DNA of 64,000 nucleotides from Synechococcus sp. PCC 6312 (GTDB taxonomy: Bacteria > Cyanobacteriota > Cyanobacteriia > Thermosynechococcales > Thermosynechococcaceae), in contig NC_019680.1 in assembly GCF_000316685.1 (NCBI RefSeq), forward strand, positions 2,357,501 through 2,421,500. Reading direction: 5' to 3'. Shown piece by piece: positions 48,701 through 56,256 of this stretch. Under the pieces are notes generated by a model. The model saw only the letters and a list, made by a program, of their open reading frames with translations. It searched no databases and was not told where the DNA came from. Every line of letters begins with the position of its first letter. The first letter of the stretch is position 1. A program made the position numbers and the translations under genes.

Positions 48701-49339
48701 AAACAGCGGGTAGTTGCTGAGAACTTACTCCATCCCCAGGCCGTGTATGGGTATTTTCCTTGTCAATCAGTCGGTAATTCACTCCAAATTTATGATCCCG
48801 AACTGATCAAACTTGGGCAAACCCCAGACTCTCCCATTGCCACCTTTACCTTTCCCCGTCAACGTTCTGGCCGCCGCTTCTGTATTGCTGACTTTTTCTT
48901 ACCTGGGTCATCCGGTCAGTTTGATGTCTTTCCGATGCAGGCCGTCACAGTTGGACATATTGCCACCGAATTTGCCCAATCCCTCTTTGCCAGTAACCAA
49001 TACACCGATTATTTATACTTCCATGGCCTGGCAGTTCAGGTGGCCGAAGCCTTAGCCGAGTGGGTTCATGCTCGGATTCGTCAGGAGTTAGGGTTTGGGG
49101 AATTTGACCCGGATAATATCCGTGATGTCTTAGCCCAACGCTATCAAGGCTCTCGCTATAGTTTTGGTTATCCGGCCTGTCCCAACATTCAAGATCAATT
49201 CAAGCAACTGGAGTTACTGGATACGGCTCGGATTGATCTCTATATGGATGAAAGCGAACAAATTTATCCCGAACAATCCACGACAGCGATCATTGCCTAT
49301 CATCCCCAGGCCAAGTATTTTAGTGTTTCTAATAAGTGA
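45782..49339 (+). CDS. metH: Cobalamin-dependent methionine synthase
   Basis: Transfers a methyl group from 5-methyltetrahydrofolate to homocysteine through cobalamin. The 1185 residues comprise the homocysteine domain (about 1-325, with GLNCATGP and [10 protein letters not shown] zinc Cys), folate domain (about 340-620, starting [11 protein letters not shown]), B12-binding domain (about 640-870, His ligand in GDVHDIGKN near 735) and reactivation domain (about 905-1185). An acidic linker separates the last two. I see no cobalamin riboswitch in the short upstream spacer. The next gene on this strand after the cassette island is acs. Confidence 0.97.
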   Translation: MTSAFLDRLHSPNRPVIVFDGAMGTNLQVQNLTAEDFGGKEYEGCNEYLVMTKPEAVAKVHRDFLAAGADVIETDTFGGTSIVLAEYDLADRAYELNKTAAELAKKLTAEFSTPEKPRFAAGSIGPGTKLPTLGHIDYDTLQAAFAEQARGLWDGGVDLFLVETCQDVLQIKAALNGILQVFEEKQDRRPIMVSVTMEQQGTMLVGSEIGAALTILEPYPIDILGLNCATGPDLMADHIRYLTKHSPFVVSCIPNAGLPENIGGHAHYKLTPMELRLTLSRFVEDLGVQVIGGCCGTRPDHIQALAEIAQTLTPKERHPEIIPAAASIYSPQPYDQDNSFLIIGERLNASGSKKCRDLLNAEAWDGLVALGREQVREGAHILDVNVDYVGRDGVRDMHNLVSRLVTNVTLPLMLDSTEWEKMEAGLKVAGGKCLLNSTNFEDGEPRFYKVLELAKTYGAGIVVGTIDEEGMARTAEKKFAIAQRAYRAALEFGIPAHEIFFDPLALPVSTGIEEDRANGLATIESICQMRQELPGCHILLGVSNISFGLNPAARQVLNSMFLHEAMQAGMDAAIVSAAKILPLARIEPDHQQLCQDLIYDRREFDADGICIYDPLGKLTDVFAGKTTKRDRTQDAALPVEQRLKQHIIDGERIGLEEQLQKALETYPPLEIINTFLLDGMKVVGELFGSGQMQLPFVLQSAETMKAAVAFLEPFMEKQDVGSNGKGLFIIATVKGDVHDIGKNLVDIILTNNGYRVINLGIKQPVENIIAAYEEHQADCIAMSGLLVKSTAFMKENLEVFNERGITVPVILGGAALTPKFVHEDCQRVYHGQVIYGKDAFADLHFMDQLMPAKAKQNWDDQQGFLDQVNGNGHKKAKETIDPDADESNAPVIETPEDTTRSEFVTLDISRPNPPFWGTQVLTPNDIDLEEIFWYLDLQALIAGQWQFRKPKEQSREEYDQFLSEKVYPILETWKQRVVAENLLHPQAVYGYFPCQSVGNSLQIYDPELIKLGQTPDSPIATFTFPRQRSGRRFCIADFFLPGSSGQFDVFPMQAVTVGHIATEFAQSLFASNQYTDYLYFHGLAVQVAEALAEWVHARIRQELGFGEFDPDNIRDVLAQRYQGSRYSFGYPACPNIQDQFKQLELLDTARIDLYMDESEQIYPEQSTTAIIAYHPQAKYFSVSNK

Positions 49340-49388
49340 TGAGAGAGTAACTGATTATGTCATTTCTGACGGTTACAACGATCTACTG

Positions 49389-49487
49389 GATGAATTTGTT
49401 GCTAATGCGGTGATTAATAGCCAGGCCGAGTATGAACATCTCTATGCCCAGGCCAGCCCCCAAAACCCTTTGAGCCAAAACTGCTAA
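49389..49487 (+). pseudogene. Decayed copy of the acs 5' end (copy 1)
   Basis: Fifty bases after metH a frame reads [21 protein letters not shown] before diverging into an unrelated tail and a stop at 49487. Residue for residue this is the acs segment [21 protein letters not shown], codons 20-40 of the intact gene at 53847. The DNA is collinear over about 65 bases with a handful of substitutions. The start codon and leader of acs are missing here. It marks the metH-proximal border of the cassette island. Confidence 0.8.
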
Positions 49488-49514
49488 TGCTGAACTACAG
49501 TAAAGCCAGGCCTG

Positions 49515-49525
49515 GGATAAAAATC
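49515..49525 (+). repeat. Direct repeat GGATAAAAATC, left copy
   Basis: The 11-base sequence GGATAAAAATC occurs at 49515-49525 and again at 50250-50260, in the same orientation, on either side of the DUF433/DUF5615 cassette. Each copy follows a fragment of the acs head or an AGGCCT motif. It may be a relic of the insertion junction. A chance match is possible given the AT-rich sequence. Confidence 0.4.
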
Positions 49526-49536
49526 TGAAAAGTCAT

Positions 49537-49896
49537 TTAAGATAAAGGCCTTCTTAAACGATGACCATTAGAATCAATAACGATAAAAGCACCAGTAAGT
49601 TCTTGTTCAGAATAGTTTTGGATAACTCTTTCAAGTTCAGGGTGGATTGAATTGATTTTGGATAGTAAAGCTCGCAGATAAAGTACACCAGAGCCTAAAC
49701 CTTTAACAAAAACCAGATTGCCATAATCTCGATCTCGTGTAATCAAAATACGGTTTTGTCCTTGGGCAGTCTGAAGAATTTGTTCATCGCTGGCCTGGGA
49801 TAGACCGAGTTGCGAAACTAAGACAACATCATTTCCTAGCCCGATCAAAAATCTAGCTGTCAAGGCATAAACATCTTGGTCAAGCAGGAATCTCAC
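49537..49896 (-). CDS. DUF5615 PIN-like protein, putative toxin
   Basis: A 119-residue protein with a DUF5615 PIN-like fold: RFLLDQDVYALTARFL with the first Asp pair, then ILITRDRDYGNLVF with the central acidic group. It probably acts as an RNase. It begins two bases after the DUF433 gene on the same strand, the standard arrangement for this toxin-antitoxin-like pair. Confidence 0.78.
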   Translation of the reverse strand: MRFLLDQDVYALTARFLIGLGNDVVLVSQLGLSQASDEQILQTAQGQNRILITRDRDYGNLVFVKGLGSGVLYLRALLSKINSIHPELERVIQNYSEQELTGAFIVIDSNGHRLRRPLS

Positions 49897-49898
49897 AA

Positions 49899-50123
49899 CT
49901 AAGCTGAGGCAAGGTGAATTTCTTCAGATGCGACCAGGGCGATTGCATACCGTAGGCAGGCCTGGATATCCTCAATTTCAAGATCAGGATAATAGTCTCC
50001 GACAATTTCAGAAAAGGAAACTCCTTCATTCAATAGTTCCAGGATACTTTGCACCGTAATACGTGTTCCAGCGATACAAGGCTTGCCAAAATGGACTTGA
50101 GGATCAACTTTAATTTTTTCCAT
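49899..50123 (-). CDS. DUF433 protein, putative antitoxin
   Basis: A 74-residue DUF433 protein with the family signatures GKPCIAGTRITVQSILELL, SFSEIVGDYYPDLEIEDIQACLRYA. It is predicted to be a DNA-binding antitoxin and is transcribed first, followed after two bases by the DUF5615 gene. AGGTGAGATTTT upstream of the ATG may serve as the ribosome-binding site. The pair forms the first cassette of the island between metH and acs. Confidence 0.8.
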   Translation of the reverse strand: MEKIKVDPQVHFGKPCIAGTRITVQSILELLNEGVSFSEIVGDYYPDLEIEDIQACLRYAIALVASEEIHLASA

Positions 50124-50220
50124 AAAATCTCACCTACTTTCTTCCTGTTTCTACAATTCTGGCAGAGTTTAGTTAAAGTTGGTGAAGAAACCGATTTCTT
50201 GTGTGTCAATAAATTTCGAG

Positions 50221-50250
50221 CCAGGCCCAGGCCAACCCCAAAGCCGTTTG
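50221..50250 (+). repeat. Short remnant of the acs head (copy 2)
   Basis: CCAGGCCCAGGCC followed by AACCCCAAAGCCGTTTGG aligns with the acs segment for AQAQA.PETFW (codons 39-49 of the intact gene), with several substitutions in about 30 bases. The match is modest, and CCAGGCC is common in this genome, so I treat it as a probable, not certain, remnant. It lies just before the second GGATAAAAATC at 50250-50260. Confidence 0.45.
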
Positions 50251-50355
50251 GATAAAAATCCTAGAAAAATAATCCCATAACTTCCAGGCCTGGGGTAGGA
50301 TGCTCAAAATTACTTAAAATAAAGGAAATCTTACTCCTTGAGGGGTAATAAAACA

Positions 50356-50562
50356 ATGAGACAAGTGATTGTATATCGAGATGAAGATGGCTACTGGATT
50401 GCGGAATGTCCAAGTCTTAAGGGTTGCGTCAGCCAGGGCAAGACTAAAGAAGAAGCCTTAACCAATATCAAGGATGCAATCTCAGGTTATGTTGCGGCAT
50501 TAGAAGAGGATGGCTTAACCGTTCCAGAAGAAACGTTTGAAACATTTATGGCAGTTGTGTGA
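50356..50562 (+). CDS. hicB: HicB family antitoxin
   Basis: A 68-residue HicB of the short type, with the partial RNase H-like fold (QVIVYRDEDGYWIAECPSLKGCVSQGKTKEEAL) and a C-terminal part ending ETFMAVV. Its stop overlaps the start of the truncated hicA by four bases (GTGA). Normally HicB neutralises the HicA mRNA-interferase; here the toxin is a stump, so HicB may be a leftover or have another role. The start at 50356 (MRQVIV) is the ATG nearest the domain. Confidence 0.85.
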   Translation: MRQVIVYRDEDGYWIAECPSLKGCVSQGKTKEEALTNIKDAISGYVAALEEDGLTVPEETFETFMAVV

Positions 50563-50657
50563 GCAAGCTACCGAGTATTTCAGGTAAAGAGTGCATAAAA
50601 GCTCTACAAAAAGTTGGACTTTACCAAAAATCAGGATGGAAACACAGAAATGTCTAA
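50559..50657 (+). pseudogene. hicA: Truncated HicA toxin
   Basis: A GTG at 50559, overlapping the hicB stop, opens a frame of 32 codons reading VSKLPSISGKECIKALQKVG, a textbook HicA N-terminus, but the frame ends at TAA (50655-50657) after SGWKHRNV. A whole HicA needs about 70 residues, including the double-stranded-RNA-binding sheet and the catalytic His that normally follows the first helix in a GSH motif, which are lost here. The methyltransferase start ATG at 50650 lies inside this stump. Confidence 0.78.
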
Positions 50658-51537
50658 GGTTATTGCATTTGGATGGTACGGAGGTAAATACTCACACCTT
50701 GATTGGTTACTTCCACTTTTGCCGCAAGCAATCCACTACTGTGAGCCGTTTGGCGGCAGTGCTGCCGTACTACTTAATCGCTTACCCTCTCCAATTGAGA
50801 CATATAACGACATTGATGGCGAGGTAGTTAATTTTTTTCGTGTTCTTAGAGATCAATCTGACGAGTTAATAAAGTTAATTGGACTTACCCCTTTTTCAAG
50901 AGAGGAGTTGAGGATTGCAGTAGAAGAGTCGCTGAACAGTGTTTCTGACTTAGAGCGAGCTCGTCGGTTTTTTGTCAGGGCCCGACAAGTTAGAACGGGA
51001 CTAGCACAAACAGCCAGTGTAGGGCGTTGGGCTCACTGCAAAATGACAAGTCGTTCTGGTATGGCAGGAGCAGTATCTCGATGGCTAGGTAGTGTAGAGG
51101 GATTATCTGAAATTGTCCAGAGGCTTCTCCGAGTCCAAATCGAGTGTGCATCGGCAATCGAGATTATACAGCGCTATGACAGCGAAAAAACCCTTTTTTA
51201 TTGCGATCCCCCTTACCCGCATGATTCCCGATCTGATAAAAATGCTTATGGCTTTGAAATGAATGATTCAGAACATCGAGAATTAGCAGATGTACTCAAA
51301 AATGTGAAAGGTAAAGTTGCACTATCTGGCTATCACTGCAAACTAATGAACGAACTATATAAAGACTGGGACTATATTGAATCTCCTCCTAAGAAAGCTC
51401 ACTCTACCAATACACGAACTGATAATCTTAAGCAAGATCGAACAGAAGTACTTTGGGTAAACTATAAAATTAAAAAACAGGGAGTTACAGAATGTCAGAG
51501 CCATCAGAAATCCTTGAAACTGCTCTTCAGCGAGTAG
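50650..51537 (+). CDS. D12-class N6-adenine DNA methyltransferase
   Basis: A 295-residue Dam/D12-class enzyme from the ATG at 50650. It has the AdoMet motif CEPFGGSAAVLL, the acidic NDIDGEVVNFFRVLR motif and the catalytic DPPYPHDSR. It presumably protects host DNA from the overlapping endonuclease, whose gene begins at 51492, 46 bases before its end. The sequence is AT-richer than neighbouring housekeeping genes, which suggests transfer. An in-frame ATG at 50614 would lie inside the hicA stump and is unlikely. Confidence 0.88.
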   Translation: MSKVIAFGWYGGKYSHLDWLLPLLPQAIHYCEPFGGSAAVLLNRLPSPIETYNDIDGEVVNFFRVLRDQSDELIKLIGLTPFSREELRIAVEESLNSVSDLERARRFFVRARQVRTGLAQTASVGRWAHCKMTSRSGMAGAVSRWLGSVEGLSEIVQRLLRVQIECASAIEIIQRYDSEKTLFYCDPPYPHDSRSDKNAYGFEMNDSEHRELADVLKNVKGKVALSGYHCKLMNELYKDWDYIESPPKKAHSTNTRTDNLKQDRTEVLWVNYKIKKQGVTECQSHQKSLKLLFSE

Positions 51538-52613
51538 TCATAAACTTACAGAAAGTCATTGTATTAAATAATCAGATCAGACAAAAGTGTGAGTACATTT
51601 CTAATAACCTTAGTAATCGTGCTGGAGTTAGACTATTAATGTCTTGTCTTCTTGCCAAAATTCATAATCCAGAAGTTGATATCAGAAAACCATATACACA
51701 AATCGGAGGAAAAGATTCTTTTTCTGGTCGAACCTATGACGAACAGTATATTACAGCTTTTATCAATAAATACAATTTACCTTGCAACACTACAACTGCC
51801 TTTTTAACCCCAGCATTAAGGAATCGAAATGAAACTTTAGTCCAAGGTTTAAATCTGGTTGGTAGGCCTCCTCAACTCTACACATATGCTCTTGATTTAC
51901 TGGATGATGTTTATAGCAATCGAATCCTTGCAAGTGATCTGCTGGCTGAAGTTATCCGTTTACTAATAATTCTCAGAGATCAAAGACAACAGAGAATCAA
52001 AGAACTTACGCAAGCATTGGAAACGACAAAAGATGCAATTCCTCTTTCTTCAGAAGATATTATTAAACTTATTGAGCAACATTTAAGTCTAAAAGGAACT
52101 AGCCGACTTCCTGTTCTGATTGTTGCCGCAGCTTACAGTGCTGCCCAGAAATATTTGGGAGAGAGAGTAGTTGCACTTCAATCTCATAATGCTGCTGATT
52201 CTCAAACTGGAGCAATTGGAGATATTGAGATTACCCTTGTTAACGATAACAAAGTAATTACAAGTTATGAAATGAAAGATAAGCGTGTGACAAAGGAAGA
52301 TGTAGATCGTGCTTTAAAAAAGCTTAGTGTTATTCAGAATAAACCTGATAATTATATTTTTGTTACAACAGATGAGATTGTATCAGAAGTACGAAATTAT
52401 GCGTGCTCTTTATATTTGGAGACTAATGGCATAGAATTTGTGATTCTTGATTGTATAGGTTTTATTAGGCATTACTTACATTTATTCCATAGATTACGCA
52501 CTAGCTTTCTTCAAGAGTATCAAAAATTGATTCTTGCCGAACCAGAAAGTTCTATAAGTCAACCTGTTAAAGAGGCTTTTCTTTCAATGCGTCATGCAGC
52601 AGAAGCAGAATAA
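51492..52613 (+). CDS. SacI-family-like restriction endonuclease
   Basis: A 373-residue protein that I assign to the restriction endonuclease SacI family: NRAGVRLLMSCLLAKIHNPEVDIRKPY, SFSGRTYDEQYI, NLPCNTTTAFLTPALRN and GRPPQLY are the phrases I associate with that family. Near residues 245-265 GDIEITLVND...SYEMKDKRV may form a D...E-x-K nuclease site. Recognition sequence unknown; the adenine methyltransferase partner argues against SacI specificity itself. Its start overlaps the methyltransferase gene by 46 bases in another frame. AT-rich, like its partner. Confidence 0.65.
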   Translation: MSEPSEILETALQRVVINLQKVIVLNNQIRQKCEYISNNLSNRAGVRLLMSCLLAKIHNPEVDIRKPYTQIGGKDSFSGRTYDEQYITAFINKYNLPCNTTTAFLTPALRNRNETLVQGLNLVGRPPQLYTYALDLLDDVYSNRILASDLLAEVIRLLIILRDQRQQRIKELTQALETTKDAIPLSSEDIIKLIEQHLSLKGTSRLPVLIVAAAYSAAQKYLGERVVALQSHNAADSQTGAIGDIEITLVNDNKVITSYEMKDKRVTKEDVDRALKKLSVIQNKPDNYIFVTTDEIVSEVRNYACSLYLETNGIEFVILDCIGFIRHYLHLFHRLRTSFLQEYQKLILAEPESSISQPVKEAFLSMRHAAEAE

Positions 52614-52755
52614 GATTGTAGGTTAACTATTGAATACACCAGTGGATTTATGTCATGTAAGTAATTTTTATCTAAATTAGCGATAGTGAGTGTGCTTAAT
52701 AAGCATTGGGAATTTTTGTAGTCATCTATCACTACTGACGTTCCCTCAAGTCAAC

Positions 52756-52985
52756 TCCTGTCCTAGGATAGAAAAATTAGCCTGATTGCAGTTGCCCTAT
52801 GGTTTCCACGCCTATTGAGTCCGTCCTCAACGAACACCGCAGCTTTGCCCCACCAGAAGACTTTGTTGCCAATGCGGTGATCAACAGCCAGGCCGAGTAT
52901 GAACGCCTCTATACCCAGGCCCAGGCCAATCCCGAAACTTTTTGGGCAGAACTTGCAGAAAAAGAACTCTACTGGTTCCAGGCCT
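52756..52985 (+). repeat. 230-bp copy of the acs leader and 5' end (copy 3)
   Basis: 52756-52985 is collinear with 53804-54033 over exactly 230 bases without indels; by eye, a dozen to twenty substitutions. It includes about 43 bases upstream of the ATG and the first 62 codons of acs. The copy ends inside GGTTCCAGGCCT, right at the AGGCCT palindrome, where acs continues GGG and this copy continues AGAATAG. The lack of any frame disruption suggests a recent event. Confidence 0.95.
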
Positions 52986-52987
52986 AG
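52799..52987 (+). pseudogene. acs: Truncated acs open frame
   Basis: The open frame of copy 3 starts at an ATG with the same context as acs ([21 protein letters not shown]...) and ends after 62 codons at TAG (52985-52987). Its peptide corresponds to the N-terminal cap of acetyl-CoA synthetase without any catalytic part. It may be transcribed, as it keeps the leader, but cannot be functional as an enzyme. Confidence 0.85.
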
Positions 52988-53038
52988 AATAGTAAAGAGA
53001 GTTGAGCAATTGCTGCAAAACTAGTCCCCAAGAATCCT

Positions 53039-53365
53039 ATGACAAGTTTTCAAGTCAAGAGTGGCATTAATCTTCCCATGGATCAGATTTCGGAATTTTG
53101 TCAAACATGGCAGGTCACTGAACTGGCAATCTTTGGTTCTGCTTTGCGTGAAGACTTCCATGTCAACAGTGATATTGATATTTTAATTACCTTTTCTCCA
53201 ATAGCCAAACGAGGTTTAAGGGAAACATTTAAAATGCGGGATGAACTACAAAGAATCTTCAATCGAAAGGTTGATTTAATTGTCAAAGCTGCCTTAGAGC
53301 GCAGTGAAAACTATTTGAGACGTAAAAAAATCTTAGAATCAGCCCAAATTATCTATGCAGCGTGA
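53039..53365 (+). CDS. mntA: MntA-type nucleotidyltransferase antitoxin
   Basis: A 108-residue minimal nucleotidyltransferase with FGSALREDFHVNSDIDILITF, the GSx(R)...DxD catalytic motif. MntA proteins AMPylate a Tyr in the partner HEPN toxin HepT and so silence it. Its end overlaps hepT by 11 bases. It is the last cassette before acs, 52 bases after the end of the copied acs head. Confidence 0.88.
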   Translation: MTSFQVKSGINLPMDQISEFCQTWQVTELAIFGSALREDFHVNSDIDILITFSPIAKRGLRETFKMRDELQRIFNRKVDLIVKAALERSENYLRRKKILESAQIIYAA

Positions 53366-53687
53366 TCAAGAATCCCTGATTGACATGGCAAATGCGATAA
53401 AACGAATTCTCCAATATACGGACAGAATTAGCGAGTCGGAGTTAGCCAGCAATAATGAAAAATTATCGGCAATTCTCTATCAAATTATCATTCTGGGGGA
53501 AGCCACTAACCGACTCTCGCCCAAGCTCCGACAAGAATATTCAGAAATTCCTTGGCGAGAAATAGCCGGAATGCGAGATGTCATTGTCCATGAGTATGAT
53601 CAACTTGACTTTGATGTCATTTGGGATGTGGTTTCTCATAGGCTACCAGAACTACTAACAATGATTAATATTTTGATCGTTGAATAG
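53355..53687 (+). CDS. hepT: HepT-type HEPN toxin
   Basis: A 110-residue HEPN (DUF86) protein with the RNase motif R-X4-H-X-Y as MRDVIVHEYDQL near residue 74. HepT toxins are RNases that MntA neutralises by AMPylation of the Tyr, which is present here. The gene overlaps mntA by 11 bases. The 159 bases between its stop and the acs ATG contain the acs leader from 53804. Confidence 0.88.
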   Translation: MQRDQESLIDMANAIKRILQYTDRISESELASNNEKLSAILYQIIILGEATNRLSPKLRQEYSEIPWREIAGMRDVIVHEYDQLDFDVIWDVVSHRLPELLTMINILIVE

Positions 53688-53846
53688 TACAATGATTTGT
53701 CTGAGGCCAGCATTCAGAGATATTCACAGCCAATAATTTACACCTACTAAAACTGGCATTTTCCTGTCATTCTTCGTGTGGAGATGAGTTCCATTTGGTA
53801 AAGTCCTGTCCTAGGATGGAAAGATTAGCCTGATTGCAGTTGCCCT

Positions 53847-55817
53847 ATGGTTTCCACGCCCATTGAGTCCATTCTCAACGAACACCGCAGCTTTGCCCCA
53901 CCGGAAGACTTTGTTGCCAATGCGGTAATCAACAGCCAGGCCGAGTATGAACGCCTCTATGCCCAGGCCCAGGCCGATCCGGAAACCTTTTGGGCTGAAT
54001 TAGCAGAAAAAGAACTCCACTGGTTCCAGGCCTGGGATCACGTTCTCGATTGGCAGCCACCCCACGCTAAATGGTTTGTTAACGGCAAAATCAACATTTC
54101 CTACAACTGCTTAGATCGCCATCTCACCACCTGGCGCAAGAACAAAGCAGCCCTAATTTGGGAAGGCGAACCGGGAGACTCTCGCACCTACACCTACGCC
54201 CAACTCCATCGGGAAGTTTGCCAATTTGCCAATGTCCTCAAGCAACTCGGGGTCACCAAAGGGGATCGGGTCGGGATTTATATGCCGATGATTCCCGAAG
54301 CAGCCATTGCCATGTTGGCCTGTGCTCGGATTGGTGCGCCCCATAGTGTCGTGTTTGGCGGATTCAGTGCCGAAGCCCTCCGAGATCGCCTTAATGATGC
54401 CCAGGCCAAAGTGGTGATTACAGCCGATGGGGGTTGGCGCAAAGATGCGATTGTACCCTTAAAAGAACAGGTGGATAAAGCCCTTGACGGTGATCTCGCC
54501 CCTTCTGTGGAGAATGTTCTGGTTGTCCAGCGCACGAAACAAACCATCCCCATGTTGCCCGGCCGCGATCATTGGTGGCATGACCTGCAAAAAGGTGCGA
54601 GTGCCAATTGTCCGGCGGAACCCATGGATAGCGAGGATATGCTGTTTGTCCTCTATACCTCTGGTTCTACGGGGAAACCCAAAGGCGTGGTTTATACAAC
54701 GGGCGGCTATAACCTTTATACCCACATGACAACCAAATGGGTGTTTGACCTCAACGATACAGATACGTTTTGGTGTACCGCTGATGTCGGTTGGATTACG
54801 GGTCATAGTTATATCGTCTATGGGCCGCTGTCTAATGGGGCCACAACCATCATGTATGAAGGCGCACCGCGGGCCTCGAATCCCGGCTGTTTTTGGGATG
54901 TGATTGAAAAATATGGCGTGACGATTTTCTATACCGCTCCCACGGCAATTCGGGCCTTTATCAAAATGGGTGAACATCTGCCCCAGGCCCGCAACCTGAC
55001 CTCATTACGTCTTTTAGGCACAGTGGGCGAACCGATCAACCCCGAGGCCTGGATGTGGTACCACCGAATCATTGGTCAAGAGCGCTGCCCGATTGTGGAT
55101 ACTTGGTGGCAAACAGAAACTGGCGGCCACATGATTACCTCACTCCCTGGAGCCATTCCCGCTAAGCCTGGATCTGCCACGAAACCCTTCCCTGGAATTT
55201 TGGCCGATGTCGTGGATTTAGACGGCAATCCTGTGCCTGATAATGATGGCGGTTATTTAGTCGTGCGATACCCCTGGCCGGGAATGATGCGAACCGTTTA
55301 TGGCGATGATGATCGTTTCCGGCGTACCTATTGGGAACATATTGCCCCGAAAGATGGAAAATACCTCTATTTTGCTGGGGATGGAGCCCGGCGAGATGAG
55401 GATGGCTATTTCTGGGTTATGGGCCGGGTGGATGATGTGATTAGTGTCTCAGGGCATCGCTTGGGAACGATGGAAATTGAATCGGCCTTGGTCTCTCACC
55501 CGGTTGTGGCAGAGGCGGCAGTTGTCGGTAAACCCGATCCGGTGAAAGGGGAAGAGATTGTTGCCTTTGTCACCTTGGAGAATAACGTCACCGTAGATGA
55601 GAATTTAGTCAAAACCCTGAAGCAGCACGTTGTCAGTGAAATTGGGGCGTTGGCCAGGCCAGGTGAAATTCGCTTTAGTGATGCCCTGCCCAAAACCCGT
55701 TCTGGCAAAATTATGCGGCGGTTGTTGCGGTCGTTAGCGGCTGGCGAAGAAGTGACTGGAGATACCTCAACCTTAGAAGATCGCTCGGTGCTGGATAAAC
55801 TCAGACAGGGTAGCTAA
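53847..55817 (+). CDS. acs: Acetyl-CoA synthetase
   Basis: Activates acetate to acetyl-CoA through acetyl-AMP. The 656-residue protein has the ANL family motifs [13 protein letters not shown] (phosphate loop), [34 protein letters not shown], the hinge [11 protein letters not shown], and the acylation-site Lys in [12 protein letters not shown]. The first 62 codons and leader are duplicated at 52756-52985, and shorter pieces at 49389 and 50221. A typical cyanobacterial Acs would be about this length, so this copy is the intact gene. Confidence 0.97.
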   Translation: MVSTPIESILNEHRSFAPPEDFVANAVINSQAEYERLYAQAQADPETFWAELAEKELHWFQAWDHVLDWQPPHAKWFVNGKINISYNCLDRHLTTWRKNKAALIWEGEPGDSRTYTYAQLHREVCQFANVLKQLGVTKGDRVGIYMPMIPEAAIAMLACARIGAPHSVVFGGFSAEALRDRLNDAQAKVVITADGGWRKDAIVPLKEQVDKALDGDLAPSVENVLVVQRTKQTIPMLPGRDHWWHDLQKGASANCPAEPMDSEDMLFVLYTSGSTGKPKGVVYTTGGYNLYTHMTTKWVFDLNDTDTFWCTADVGWITGHSYIVYGPLSNGATTIMYEGAPRASNPGCFWDVIEKYGVTIFYTAPTAIRAFIKMGEHLPQARNLTSLRLLGTVGEPINPEAWMWYHRIIGQERCPIVDTWWQTETGGHMITSLPGAIPAKPGSATKPFPGILADVVDLDGNPVPDNDGGYLVVRYPWPGMMRTVYGDDDRFRRTYWEHIAPKDGKYLYFAGDGARRDEDGYFWVMGRVDDVISVSGHRLGTMEIESALVSHPVVAEAAVVGKPDPVKGEEIVAFVTLENNVTVDENLVKTLKQHVVSEIGALARPGEIRFSDALPKTRSGKIMRRLLRSLAAGEEVTGDTSTLEDRSVLDKLRQGS

Positions 55818-55843
55818 CAGCAGATCAAGCCAGAGAATCTTAA

Positions 55844-56220
55844 TCATTCACTATTCAAATTAGCTTGTTCAATTTCGAGATACATGGCTTCTAGTCGGGT
55901 GCGGTTGAGTTCCGTGGGATTGGCGAGGAAGGCGAGGATTGCCAAATCGCGTCAAGTTTGGAGTTTAGCTTGTCTAGCTTCTCCATCTCGCGCTCGGTTT
56001 CTTTCAACCGCTGCCAAATATCCAATCCACCCCCTAAAGCCAAAATCCACCACAGCCATCCCGATGGTGGCGATGAATATCCAGAAGCTCCATTGTCGGA
56101 GGGTGTTTGGGGGAAGGTGGGCGGCAAGTCGGTTGCGTCATAAAATCTTAAAGCAGCGGTGGCAGCGATGAGGACAGTTAGTAGGGTTGGGGGAATCAGG
56201 GAGATTAATGTTGCTTTCAT
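55844..56220 (-). pseudogene. Frameshifted paralogue of the 60359-60835 membrane protein
   Basis: The frame from 56220 encodes an N-terminal hydrophobic segment with ALRFYDATD, a second segment (GWLWWILALGGGLDIWQ) and a coiled coil, then shifts near 55955 into SSPSSPIPR. In the -1 frame, immediately after a TGA, the sequence continues RDLAILAFLANPTELNRTRLE...LEIEQANLNSE to TGA at 55844. This matches the end of the protein at 60359-60835 (RDIAFGTVLIDPSDENREKL...). One missing base explains it, so the intact protein would be about 125 residues. Confidence 0.65.
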
Positions 56221-56256
56221 TGTGCCATCTTCCCCAAGGCACTGTTAAATTTTGCT

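Noticed and set aside
54158-54346. Frames on both strands inside acs and similar overlapping frames in most large genes
   Set aside because: Antisense or out-of-frame reading of conserved genes; no supporting features.
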